DNA of 64,000 bases from Anaeromyces robustus (lineage: Eukaryota; Neocallimastigomycota; Neocallimastigomycetes; Neocallimastigales; Neocallimastigaceae). Location: positions 31,001 through 95,000 of the forward strand of contig MCFG01000177.1 in the NCBI GenBank assembly GCA_002104895.1, written 5' to 3'. This document shows positions 35,664-49,903 of this stretch, piece by piece. Made by a program: the position numbers and the translations under genes. Below the pieces are notes generated by a model. That model made no database searches. It saw only the letters and a program-made list of their open reading frames with translations, and was not told where the DNA came from. Positions within the stretch are counted from its first letter, which is position 1; every line of letters begins with the position of its first letter.

Positions 35664-38600
35664 TTTTTAAAATTTTTTTAAAATTTTTTTTTTTTTTTTA
35701 CTTAATTTATTGTTTTAATAAAATAGTTATACTTCGAATTATTAATATTATATATCTAATATTATATTAATACTTCCTCTATTTTATTTTTTATTTTTTT
35801 ATTTTTTTTATATATTATTTATTTATTTTTTTTTTAATAAAAAAAAAAAAAAAAAGGTTTAATTTAAAAAAAAAAAAAAAAATAAAATTGTAATTTTTGC
35901 TTTTTATATAAACAAAAATCTCTTCGCGGTTGACATTTATTTAATTTAAAAATTAATTAAATAAATAATAATTTATTAATTTTTTTGGTTATATTAAAAA
36001 TAACGTTTATAATTTAATGTAACACGAAGCTAAAAAATTATGAATAAAATAATACTTAAATAATTAATAATAATAGTTACTAAAGCATTGTGTAACAATG
36101 AGTAATAATTAATTCAAAAATTAATTAATGGATCTTTACTTTAAATGCTTTTTTTTATTAATAAGGATGTTTATTAATTTCTTGTTTATTTTAATAAAGC
36201 TGTTTTTTTTAAATTTTTTTTTTAAAAAAAACATATATTAATGATTATTTGTTCAATATTATTTGTTAAATACCATTATTTTTAATTAACTATTAATATT
36301 TAGCCATTTCTAGAAACTTTGTATTTTGTGGAAAAGATATGATGATAATCATCATTATAAATAAAGTTTTTCTTACGATTTTTGAAAACTTTATTTATAT
36401 AAAAACGCATTTATTATAATTATTGTTATAATAATTATTGTTATAATAATTATTGTTATACTATAAAATAAAATAAAAAGAATAAAATGATAATATGATA
36501 ATAAATATGATAATAAATATGATATAAAATAAAATAAAATAAATAAAATAAATAAAGATATTTAAATCTCAGTAAAATGGTTATTAAGGATGATGTAAAA
36601 GATATTTAATTAAGGGGTTAAAAATGTAATATCTTTTTAAAAAAATTAAATTATCTTTGTGATAAAGTTAATTTCAAATAAGGTGATAATCCTTTGAAAA
36701 AAAATAATAAATCAATATTTTTTATATTAATATTTATTAATATAAATTAATTAATGAAAATAATATTGGAATTATTGAATGCTTAAATTTTATTATTTAA
36801 TATTTTTAAATATTTTCTTTTTAATAAAAAAAAAAATAAATTAAATATACAATATACTTATATATATTATAGTATATTATATTATATTATATTATATTAT
36901 ATTATGTTATGTTATATTATAGTATATATAATTATTATTATTAAAACATAAAATAAAAAAAATTTTAATAAAAATATCATCATATTTTATTTAAAAATAA
37001 TTTACTTTGCTTTGTTATTAAAATAGCAATTTTTTTTTAAAAATGCTTAATTTATTATATTAACTTAACAAGATATGTTTTTTTTTATATATATATTTTA
37101 TTCTGTTTTCTTAGAAAGATATATATACATTGATAACATAAATATTTTTTATGTTAAGGTATTCCTGCATTTAGTTTAGTCTTATTTATTGATTCTAAGA
37201 GTACTGTTGCTACTATTGATAAAATAAAATTATATTCAATATATTAAATATATCCATATTTATTATGATATTATTTTTATTATTAAATAATAGATTTCAT
37301 ATATGTTATAAATAGTTCTTAACTCTAATCCAAGTAAAACCTCTATGATACAAATTATTATACATGGATATCTTTTTTTATTAATTAAGGTTTATACACA
37401 AAATGCAAAGTAATAAAAAACATTAACAAAAGTCTTTTCCTAATAAAAAGAAAAAGATACAACAAATATAAAAATTATACCCACTATCAGAGAAAAAAAG
37501 TTTGAAAAAAAATGATTACTATCAAAAAATAAATAATATTATAATTTTCATATTATTTTAATTTTGAAGTTTTTCATAAAATAAAAACATTGTTCATTTG
37601 ATTTGATATATATATATATATATATATTTTTTTTTTTTTTGAAATAAATTCATATAAATTGTATAAATATATAAATATGTTTTAATTAATTTGAATTTAA
37701 GAAAGATTTTATCAATAGTGGGGTTTATATCAAATTTATTGATAAAAATTTAATTTCTTTTATCTTTTAAGTGTAATTACCTTTATATATATAAAAAAAG
37801 TTTCATTCAAATTATCAATAATTAATTCATATTTGATTTTTTGAATTATTGAAATTTCATCGTCAAAATTTTTATTTATTTTTTTCTCTTTAGTATTGTC
37901 ATGAATGTAATTTAAAATTTATCATATTTTCAGTATAAATACTAATAAAGCATTAAATAATTAAATAAGTAAAAAGAAAATTTACTAATTGTATTTATTA
38001 AAATTAATTTTAAATTATTATAATATTATATAATTAATGTGTATATATATATGTTTTATTTTGTTATTTTTTTTTTTTTTATTATTTATATATTTTTATT
38101 CTTATTTATTTTTTGAGGAAAAAAAAGTTTTACTTTTTTTTTTATTTACATTATAAAAAAATAAAATGAATATAAAAATATATATACATATATACTTTAC
38201 TTTTTTTTTTTTAATGTTCAAAAAACAATATAATTATTTTTTGTATTATAAAAAAAACATTATTTTTAAAAAATAATTGGATGATTTATTCTATTTCATC
38301 ATAATTTAGATTAATAACTTATGATATTTCAAAATTTAATATTTCATCATAATTTAGATTTATAACTTATATATTTCATCATAATTTAGATTTATAACTT
38401 ATAATATATCAAAATTTAATATACTGCTGTAACTTAATTATTAGAATAATTTTTATTCAATTAAAAATTAAATCACTTTTAATTAAGGATTAAAATAGTA
38501 TTTTTTTTTTAAAGTTCTTATATTTAATGATTAAATATGTACTACATTTTTTAATCTATACTAATTATTTATTGTTATTTAAATTATAAAAAATTTTAAT

Positions 38601-38709
38601 ATCCTTATTAATTTAGTTTAAATATATTCTTTTTTTTTTTTCTTGTATTATTATTATTATTAATTATTATTATTAATTATTATTATTAATTATTATTATT
38701 AATTATTGT
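35664..38709. other. Intergenic region upstream of the CE1 esterase
   Basis: Contains the esterase promoter side (poly-T/poly-A tracts at about 35680-35890) and the 3' side of the ankyrin gene. Small repeats are seen: ATTGTTATAATAATT x3 at about 36421-36466 and a 30-bp unit at 38293-38402. No gene is apparent; about 37150-37240 is slightly less AT-rich. Confidence 0.55.
38293..38402. repeat. Three copies of a 30-bp direct repeat
   Basis: Units start ATTTCATCATAATTTAGATT and lie at 38293-38322, 38341-38370 and 38373-38402; the first differs by one base. A related tail (atcaaaatttaatat) follows the first and third. Function unknown. Confidence 0.8.
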
Positions 38710-41149
38710 TTATTCTTCTAAGATATAACAAATATCTTGAATATGATAAAATTTACTGTATTCATAAGCATTATTTCCATCATTATTTTTAATAGTTGTA
38801 TCAGCACCATAATCTAATAAATATTTAATAATATTGGGATTGTTATACTTAATGGCTTCATGTAATAAAGTGTTACCATTTTCTTCATTTTTTAAATTAA
38901 TATTAAAATTTTGAGTATTACTTATCAATTTTTTTTAATAAATTATCTTGACTATCAAAAATTAATTGACTATAGGAATTAAAATTCAATTTTTTCATTT
39001 CATAACCATTATTATATAAATTTTCAAGTATAGTATATTTTTGGGATTGAATAAATTCATCAACCCATAAATCATTCTCTTCATTATTCTGATAATATGC
39101 TCCATTTTTTATTAATAATTTATAAATAAGAGAATAATCATTTTGAAAAGCATATACTAAAGGTGTATTACCCTTTTTATCTAAAATATTAACATTAATA
39201 CCTTTTTTAATAAGAAGTTCAATAAGTTCTTTTTTCTTATTACAATCCATTTTTTTCTTTTTAATTTTAATAATGGTTGTAAGAAGTGAATCCCCTTCTG
39301 AATTTTTTACATTAAGGTCTATATTACTATATTGAATTATTATTTTAAAAATTTCATAATTTTTTTGGTTGAAAACAATATCCATTGGTGACTTATCAAA
39401 ATTATTTTTTAGGAATGGATTAGCCCCCAGGAAAAGTAATTGTTTTATCATATTAAAATCCTTTTTAAATAGAGAATAATGTAAAATTGTATTACCAGAA
39501 AGATCAGTTTGATTAATATCATAATATTCCAATAAATAATTAAATATTTTTAAATCACCTAATTTATAGGATAGAATTAATGGAGTATTACCATTATTAT
39601 CTTTAATATTTTTAATATTACTATTAATTTGATTACAATAATCAAGAATAGAAAAAACCATATCGAAATTTTTTTTATAAATTGCTTCAATTAATGGATA
39701 TTTTCTTTTATCATCCTTTTTATTAACGCTTATTTCCATATTATATTTTATTCCATAATTTAATATTAATTCTACTATTTTAGCATTATTTTGATTTATA
39801 GCATATTCCAATGGGGAAAAACTATTAGAATCCTTTTCATTGATAAAAATATTTTCATATTTTAATAGATTTTTTGCCATATCTACATTATTTTTCATAA
39901 TGATAAAAGTTAATATAGATAATCCATTACTATTTTTTATGTTTCTATTGTGAATTCTTTTAATTAAATATTTGAAAATATTATAGCAATTATATTCTAT
40001 CGCAGAAAAGATAGGATATTCTCTTTTTATATCCATAGTATTAATTTCATTAGAAGAAGACCAATAATCCGATGATCTACATAAATATTTAACAGCCTCT
40101 AGATTTTTATTTTTAATAGCAATATTTAATACTAGATTTCTGAAAGAAATACCTTCTTTTGATATTGTACGAAACGGATTATTTTTATTATAAATTATTA
40201 TAGAAGTTTTAATAAATTTTGAAATTACCAATTTTGCAATATTTTTATTTTTATCCATTTCCGTAGGTGTTAAATATTTATTAATTAAGTTTGATAAAAT
40301 TTCTTCGTAATTCTTACACATATAATGTAATGGTTTATAACCTAATATTTTTTCAACATAATTATAATTATTGGAATCAAGAGATTTATCAAATAAATTA
40401 TATTGAATGATTCTTCTTCGAATAATACTTTCTTCCGAAGTATCATTTTCAAAAGTTATTCTTAAGGTTTCATCATTATGATTATTAATAGATATTTTAT
40501 ATAAATCTTCATTAATATGTATTCTATTTTTAATATCATGAATGATATTTTTTAAGTCATTATTGATATTACATATATCATCATCTGAAAATATTTCTTT
40601 ATTCATTTTACATTTTTTATATAAATTTAAAAATTTAATAATATCATCATTTCTAAATATACAATTAGTATATCGTAATTCATAAAATTTATTTTCTTTT
40701 TCCATTATTAATTTGTATAAAAAGCGATAATTGATACTAGTACCTTTTTCTAATACATATTTTAATTTTCTACTAGTAAGAAATTTATAATAATATAAAT
40801 ATTCTGTAATTCTGAATTTTTCATCTTTATAAATATAATTTATATCAGCTTTATATTTATTTAATAGAATATCTGCAAGGGTATAATTATCTTTGGCTAC
40901 AGCTATAAAAATTGGTATTTTTTTTCTTCCATCTTTTATTTCAAAATTAACATTTTTATCTTGTCTTTGATCTAATAAAAATATTATCATATCATTTGGT
41001 ACATCATTTTCAATAGCAAAAATAATTAAATCCTTTAAATCATTATCTGAAGGTTTGATATTAGATTTAGAGAAATAATTCTTGAGAAGATTTTTATTGT
41101 TTTGTATAAGAATTTCTTGTATTTCAAGTTGAAAATTCTTATTACTCAT
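38710..41149 (-). CDS. Ankyrin-repeat protein, frameshifted near the 3' end
   Basis: The main frame runs 41149-38918 (743 aa). The reading continues in another frame from about 38926 to 38710 with clear ankyrin sequence (NGNTLLHEAIKYNN, IIKYLLDYGADTTIKNNDG). The switch falls in an A8 run (minus strand) at about residue 736; seven A's would join both parts into about 810 aa. The N-terminal half is a divergent helical-repeat region; ordinary ankyrin repeats are visible from about residue 400, such as NGNTPLILSYKLGDLKIFNYLLE and KGNTPLVYAFQNDYSLIYKLLIKNGA. No signal peptide or membrane segment is seen, so it is probably an intracellular binding protein. Large families of such genes are known in gut fungi. 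The shift may be a sequencing error, a real mutation removing the last repeat, or slippage during expression. Confidence 0.85.
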
Positions 41150-41543
41150 TTTTATTTAACATTATTTTTTATTTTTATTTAATTTTTTATTATTATTATT
41201 TTTTTAATTTATTATTTTTTTTTCTTATTTTTTCTTTTTTTATTTTTATTTTTGCTTATCTATTTTTCATAATGGTATTATTATTCAGTATTTAGTAACA
41301 ATAATGGAAAAAATATTTTTAAAACGTTAAATGTATATTTAACGTTATTATATTAAGTATTATTTATTAAAATAATTAGGTTGTACTAAAATCATTTTAA
41401 TGTTTTAAAAATCAAAATCAAAATAAAAATAATAAAAAAAAATAATTTTTTCATATGAATATATATGGAAAAACAATTCTCAAAAAAGCTTCAACTTTTG
41501 ATGGATTATTACCAATATAAATAATAACATATAGATATAGATA

Positions 41544-41574
<31 letters not shown>

Positions 41575-41791
41575 TATAATTTTCAAACTAGCTGTAGTTG
41601 AAATTTTAATGATTTTTATTTTGTTTTGTTTTTATTTCTTTTTTCTATTTTTTGTTACACAATTTATAAATTATAATTAATAAAGTAATAATTAATTTAT
41701 TATTTATTTATTTTATATATTATTACATGGGAATAATGGAAAATTTTGAAGGTAATATTGCTATTTTTAGTAAATACTATTAATTAAGCTT

Positions 41792-41875
<84 letters not shown>

Positions 41876-42244
41876 ATGAATAAGTATATTTTATTTTAAA
41901 CTAAAGTGAAGCAACCATTTTTTTTATGCTATTTCACTTGTTTTATTTATTTTTATTTTTAACTTAGAATATGTAATAATGAATATATATAAAAAATATA
42001 TTTAACTTTTGATAGAATAAGTACTATAAGTTTCAATTATTATTTAATGATAAATAATAAAAAGTTAGGTTGGTAACCTTTCAAAAAATCTCATAATTAT
42101 ACAAGACCAACAATGGAGTAAATATGCTATAATAACTTGTTATAAAATAATGATTTTATGCAAGAAATGAAAAAGATATGGAATCCCTATATAAATATAT
42201 AAAAAATAGATAAACAAATAATAAACAATAAATAAATATATAAA
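41150..42244. other. Intergenic region upstream of the ankyrin gene
   Basis: Promoter side of the minus-strand ankyrin gene. Holds the (AAAT)n tract at 41793-41878 and a small palindromic motif AGGTTGGTAACCT at about 42066-42078. No gene is seen. Confidence 0.55.
41793..41878. repeat. (AAAT)n microsatellite
   Basis: About 21 near-perfect copies of AAAT. Confidence 0.9.
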
Positions 42245-43620
42245 TAGATTTATTTCAAGTTGGAGGATTTAAATTTAATATAATATCTTTTAATACAGTC
42301 AAAAAAAAAAAAATAGATATAATTTTAACAAAGTCAAATACCATAAAGCTAATATTTAATTGGAAATAATTTAATATATCATTAGAGAAATTATATTCAT
42401 TAATTAGAAAGAAAAAAATAAAAATACTAGGATTTACCAGGATTTAATTATGAAATGTTATTAATTAATTAGAATTGTATTCCTTGAATGTATTTTTAAA
42501 TTATGATAATGATAATGAATATTCCATTTTATCATACATTGATAAATATAAAATATAAGCAATTATATTATTAATAATGATTTTTATTTCAATGAGAAAA
42601 ATATCAATTAAAGGTTTATTAAATTCATTTTAAAATAATTATAATCCTAAATTATGTAGTATCATTGAGGTAATTCTTAAGAAATCCAGAGAGATTGTAA
42701 AGAATTTGAAATTTTAATATTTATTATTAATTAAATATTAAAATAATAAGAAAACATGGATATAAAAAAGCGTTTTTAATGATATGTTAAGAAAAAATTA
42801 TTGAAATTGAATGAAATTAATTAAATTTATAGTGGAAAATGAAATATATGAAGAAATATATAACGAATATACATCGTATCTCATGATAAAGATAGTAATA
42901 CCTCAGTTAAAATATGCTGTTAAACAAAAAGTTTTTTTTTTTTTTATAATTATAAATATTTTAGTAGAACATGGTGCAGTTCCAAATTATATTAATGATA
43001 AGAATAATGAATTTATTTCGATATATGTTGTAGAATCTCTATAGAAGTAAAAAAAAAAATATTAAAATATTAATAAATTATAAATTATTTTTTGATAATA
43101 TTTTGATGACTTTTAAGAAGATTATTGATAAGGTATACAATTTTGAAAAATCATCGGATAATGTTGATAAAAATAAATTTTTACAAGAGGAGTTTAATTT
43201 TTATAATAAAAGAATATGAAAATAAATAGAGATATATGAATGTTTAGTGAATTATGTGATAATTATTTCATTTTTAATAAAGATATTTTAAATTATATTA
43301 TATTATTAAGATCAAAAAAAAAAAAAAGAAAAAAATTATTGGAAACATTTAATGAAAATGATTTGGATAATAATTTTCAAGATGAAAAATAGAAATTTTC
43401 TTTTATATTGTACAATAAAAGGAAAAAAAAAAAAAAAGAAAGAAATAATTAATTTTTTAATAAATTAAAGTAATACTAATATGAATAGTAAAAGTAAAAA
43501 AATGAAAAAAAAAATAGGAAAACGATGAAAATATATAATATTTGTTAATGAATTTTAATAATGAATTAAATTTAGATTCTTATGCTTTAAAATTTTCCTT
43601 TTTGGATTGCTCTTCTTAAG
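42245..43620 (+). pseudogene. Decayed ankyrin-type gene
   Basis: Protein-like stretches on + are broken by stops, frame changes and A/T homopolymers. Examples: about 42641-42714 (YNPKLCSIIEVILKKSREIV), 42811-43044 (KLIKFIVENEIYEEIYNEY, then NILVEHGAVPNYINDKN), about 43165-43218 (DKNKFLQEEFNFYNKR) and about 43560-43617 (LNLDSYALKFSFLDCSS). LVEHGAVPNYINDKN is a typical ankyrin loop. No start-to-stop frame survives. It lies beside an ankyrin gene of similar composition but opposite strand and may be a diverged relative; the limits are approximate. Confidence 0.65.
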
Positions 43621-44999
43621 GTTTTTTTTTTTTTTTTTTTTTTCACAACAATAAATATTATTCTATTTTTGCAACAATTAATATTATAAATTCTATTTTT
43701 TGTACCAACAAATATTATATATTATAATTTCTGCATCAACAATTGTTGTAAATTCTACTATCCTAACATCATTATCTAGTTCAGATTCTATTTGTACAAC
43801 ATCAACTATATATTGATATATAATTATAAAATTATTCAAGAAGATAGAGATTCAGGAGAAAAAAAAATATATATATATAAGGTGTTAATTAATTAAGTTT
43901 TGTAATAGTAGAAAAAGAAAAAAAAATATGCAATAGACAATTTAATTCTTCATTGAGGGATTTCTCTTGAATAATTTTTGTATTATTCCAATTCTTATTC
44001 AAGTTCAAGTAAAAAGAATTTAATAATAAAAAATAATATAAGATACTAATTAAATCATATTATTAATATATAAACAAACACATTATTTATTGATATTTAT
44101 TAACAAATACTATATTAAATTTTAAAAATAATTAATTATTTATGTTTAATTTATTAATATATATTCATATTGAAATATAAAATGATAATATCATTATTAA
44201 TAAAACAATTATTATATCAATAAAATAATGTAGTTTTCAACAATATATATTAATAATTATGATAATAATAAATAAAATGAAAACTAATAATAAGAATGTT
44301 TTTTTTTTTTTTTGTTTTATTTTTTATTTTTATTTCTTATGAATGATGATAAATATTGTTTTTTTTGTCAATAACATATACTTTTTTTTTTCTGTAAAAA
44401 GAAAATTAATAATTAATACAAAAAACTTAATAATTAATACAAAAAAAAAAAAAAAAAAAAAAAACTAACACATAATATTTTCTATCCTTTGTACAGAATT
44501 AATTATATATATAGTAAAGGCGATAAAATTTTATTATATATTATATATTATATATATTATAAATATATATTTAATTATTTATTTATTTGTAATTTATTTG
44601 TAATTTGAAAAAAAAAAAAGGGATTTTACTATTTGAATACTTTTTTTTTTTTTTTTTTATTATTAACCAAAAAGAATTATAATTTTTTTTTCTTTTTATT
44701 TTTATTTAGAACAATTTAATATATTTAATTATTGTTACATTATTAGATTAAAATAATACAATATAAAATGTAACAGTTTTTTTTCTCTTTTTTTAAAAAA
44801 ATAAAATTACGCCATAAGATAAAAAATCATGATATTACTAAATTTGATAAATGTTATCATAATTACTCATAAGGCTTACTTATTCTTTAATTCTTTTTTT
44901 TTTTTTTAATAAAAAAATATATAGAATAATATAATAAACTTTTATACTTTTTTAATATTAACATTAATAATAATATATAAAATAAATAATAATAAATAA

Positions 45000-45066
<67 letters not shown>

Positions 45067-48000
45067 ATATATGAATAAATAAATAATGAAAAATCTAAAA
45101 CATTGTCATTTACAATGTTAAAAAAAAAAAAAACTAGAAACATTTTTAATTATTGATTGATTCTAATCTAATATTAGAATTAAAAAAAATTCTTTTAAAA
45201 TAAATAAATAAATAAATAAATAAATTGATACTCATTAAATTTTTGTATCTTTATTTTTTATTTTAATATTTATTCTATTTATCTGTTATATATTATAATA
45301 TACATTTGTATTTATTCAAAACTCTTTAAAAAAAAAAGAAAATGATAATTATTATTAATTATTATAATATAAATCCTTTTAATTATTAAAATGGGAGGGA
45401 ATTAAAAAAAGGAAACGTATTATTTTGTTTTTATGTTTTTCCTTTTTTGTTACAGAATATGATTTAATGAATTATAATAATAAAATGATAATTTGAACCT
45501 TCTGTAATGCAAAAAATTTTTTTTATTAAATAGTAATTAAAGTTTATTAACCATAAATAGAAAGTTTAAAAAAGAATAGTAAATAAAATTATGATTCAAT
45601 TTTTTATTAGTTTTTTTTTAATAATATTGACAAAATAATTGTGTAACATTAATTATTATGTAAATTTTCATAATAATTAATATTACATTTTTAATTTAAT
45701 AATCATATATTAGATTACACAGTTACATGTATAAAATAAATGTTAAAATAATAATATTATATTATACTATTATATATTGTAAATATATTAATAGTTAATT
45801 TTAAATGTATTCAACACATAAAAAAAATATATTAAATATTTATATATAAAAAAAATTATATTAAATATTTATATATAAGGATTATCAAGATTAAAATAAA
45901 TTAAAAATTAATACATTGTAACTAAATAATTTTTTTTTTAAACAATAATAATCAAAACATTATAAATTCTTAATTATTTTTTTTTTTTTAAAAAAGTTAC
46001 AAAAAAAGAAAATGATTTTTTTCTATAAAAAAAAAAGTGTTTTATAATTATTATTATTATAAATTCTATTTATTCTTTTATTCTATTTATTCTATTTATT
46101 TTTGGATTTTTTTTTGTATCTTGTGCTTTTTAATTGTGATTTCAGTTTGTGTTGTTTGTATTTTTTTTTTTTTTTTGTATTAGGGTGTTTTTTTTTTATT
46201 AGGAATTATAATAAGAAAATATAAAATTAAATAAATATTGGTTTTTTTATTTTTTTAAAAAAAATAAAGAAATATATTATATATATAATTCTACTTTTAT
46301 TTATCGTTTATTAATAATATATAAATAAATAAATAAATAATAATAAATAAATAAATAAATATATAAAACAAAGGAACATCATTTATTAATAGATAATCTG
46401 TTTTTGGGTTTTTTTTTTTATTATACACAAACAAAACCATAACATAAATATCAATATATGCACAATATATTGTTATATATATAAAAAAAACGTTATTTTC
46501 ATTAAATAAGATAAAAAATTCTTTTTTCTTTTTCTTTTTCTTTATATAATATTTTATTTATTTTCTTAAAATATTTTTTGTACCTCAATAATAAATTAAT
46601 ATTTATTAGTTAGGATTATGTAATTTTATTATTATTAAAATTTATTAATTTTTATATTCTTTTTAAGAAATAATTCTTGGAGTATTTTTATTTATTCATA
46701 TAATTTAGTATATTCTATAATAAAGATAATTAATTATTAATTTAATTGATGCACTATAATAAAATTAAATAAAATATGTATAATATTTTTATTTTATTTT
46801 ATTATTATATAATATTTTATTATTATATTTTTTATATTATATTTTATAATATTTTATTTTATTATATTTTATTATAATATAATGGAATATGATTTTAATT
46901 TTCTTTATGGAAATTTTAATAGGAATAAATAATTCATAAAATATGAATGAGGCTTTTATTATAAAAGTAATTTTTTTTTTAAAAAAAAACTTCATATAAT
47001 TTGAAATGAAATGTTATAAGTATTTATGGTAATTATATATTTACAACGATAAATAATGAATAATGAATAATACTAATAATACTAATACTAGTAATAATAA
47101 ATTTAGAGTTTAAATAATGAATAATAAATAATAATACTAATAATAATAATAAATTAAGAGTTTAAATAGTATAAAATTAATGACATAAAAAAAATTTTTT
47201 TTTCATTGTAAATAATAATATTTCTATAATTAGAATGTTATAGTTAAATACAAGTTATATAAAAATTGTAATAAATAAATAACAACAATAATAAGCAAAT
47301 TTATAGATTGTGAACAAATTATATATAAAGATATAAAAAAAATATATTTCTTAAAAGTACATTTATACATTCATTTAAATCATTTTAAAACTATAATAGT
47401 AAGAATTTATTTTGTTCACTTTTTTTTTATTTAATTTTTATTTTTTTTAAACTATATCATGATTTTTTTTTTCACTAATTAATCCTAACATTATTTTATA
47501 AATTTTAACATAAAAAATTAAACCATTAAGAATAATAAGGGATATAGAATGATTAAATGTTTCTATGACTTAAAACATTTAATTCAATTATAAATTTTAT
47601 AATAAATAAATAAAAAAACAAACGGCATTTTAAAAAATAAAAATATTTATTATATATTTATAAAATTAATAAAGTTTAGAGTAATACAAATATTTTTTAT
47701 ATTTATATTTATGTTTTAAATTTTAAATTTTAAATTTTAAATTTTTAAATTTTTAAAATCTTATGCATTTTTAATTTTTCTATTTTTTATTTAAACATTA
47801 TTTTATGATTAAGCTTAAAACATAAAACATAAATTATTTATATTTTTATATATAAATTTTATATTTTTATAAAAATTTTTTATTTTTCTAAATTTTATTT
47901 TTCTATATTTTATATTTTATATTTTATATTTTATTTTTTATATTTTATTTTTTATTTTATAATTTACAATATCCAAAAAAAAAATATTTACTATTTTATA

Positions 48001-49903
48001 AAACTATTCCTTCTTTTATTTAAATTAAAAATGTTTTAAATATTTTAATATATTGAATGTTATTATAATATTTTATATATATTTTATATATTTTAAAGTT
48101 TAATATCATTGAAGATAATAATAATAAAAAAAAAATAAAAAAAATATCTGAATGAAATTTGAATTAAATACTATTAATAATATATATATAATAAATGGTA
48201 TATAATATATATATAATATGGTATAATATATTAATAATATATTATAGAATATATAAATATAATTAAAAAAAAACAAAGCATTCTGTTAATAAAAAAAAAA
48301 AAAAAAAAAGAATTTTTTCCACTTATTTAATTTCATTAATAGTTAAGATTAAATAAATAGTATTAAATTTTTTATATCAATTCATATATTGATATTATAT
48401 TCATATGTATATTATTTATATATATAAAAGGATTTTTAATAATTTGTGATAAATTAAAAATTATAAAAAAAAGATTACAAGTTTAAAAAAAAAAACATTA
48501 ATATTTAGAGTTAATAATAATTTAATATATATTTTAAATTAAAAAAATCAAAAACAACAAAAATTATGGATAATTGTTACATATAATACTTAATTAATAA
48601 TTAATTATTATTTATATTATTATTATTTATATTATTTATATTATTAATATTAATAATATTAATATTATTATTTATTATTATTATTATTATTATAGTTATA
48701 TATATTGTTTTTTTTATATTATGTTTACAAAAAAAAAAATTTTTTTTTTTACACAATATAAATTAAATAAATTTTCTTCTTTTTTATTTATTTTTTTTTC
48801 TTTTTTCTTTTTTTTTATTAAGTAAAAAAAAAAATAATAAGGGAATTGTTAAAAAAAAAAAAATAAAAGAGATTTATTTTTTTTAAGGAATTAAAAATAT
48901 TTATTACTTTTCTTTTCTATTCTCTATATTTTTTTTTTTAAAAATATAAAGAGAATAAAAGGGAAGGTTATTTAAATATTAAGAATATAATTGTATTATA
49001 ATTATAATTATTATTAACTATATATAATTATTATAAAAGTGGATATAGTTTTAAAATATTTTATATTTTGTATATAAACAAAAATAAAAAGAAAAATATT
49101 TAATAATATTTATATAAAAGTTAATAATTTTGATAATTCGTGTATTATTATCTAAAATAATTTATGTATTTTTTATTTCTTTTTCTTGTTATTATAAAAA
49201 ATATAATAGAATATAATATATATATAATAATAAAAGAAATCTATAAAGATAATAATATATAAATAATTAAAATATATTCCTTAAAAAAATAATAATTAAC
49301 AAATCAAAAATCAAAAAATATAATATAATATAATATAATAAAAAATTGTTAATATAATATTTAAAATTTATTTATTTATACAAATAAATATGCAATAAAA
49401 AATCGAAGAAAAGAAAAAAAAAATAGCAATATTTGTATTGTTTGATATTTAATAATATTATATGTATTTAAGTCAATAAAATCAATTTTTTTTTCTTCTT
49501 ATTTTAACAAAAACAACAGACTAATAAATATAAACAACAAATAATATAAAAACTATATAGTAAAATAAAAAAAAAAAAAAAGAAAGAAAGGAATTAAAAA
49601 TAAGATAAAAATTAAAAAAATAAAACAAATCAAAAACAAAACTAACCAAAGTAAAAAAAAAAAAAAAAAAAAAAAAGCAAAGCAAATAAGCAAATAAAAA
49701 ATATTTATTTTTAATAACTGAAATTCATTAATAATTATATATATATATATATATATTATTTGTATTTATTAATAATATCTAGTATATATATATATATATT
49801 TTTAATTCAAATTCTATATATAAATATATAATTGATTTATAATTAAATATAATATATAGTCTGTTTTATATAATATATAATTAAAAAAAAAAAAAGAAAA
49901 AAA
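43621..49903. other. Long AT-rich intergenic region
   Basis: No convincing gene in 6.3 kb. At 43720-43810 a short Ser/Thr-rich frame on + (SASTIVVNSTILTS and so on) is open but has no continuation, possibly a further remnant. An (AAAT)n tract lies at 44997-45068. The last kilobase before 49904 is the promoter and leader side of the membrane-protein gene. Confidence 0.55.
44997..45068. repeat. (AAAT)n microsatellite
   Basis: About 18 copies of AAAT following an (AAT)n start. Confidence 0.9.
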
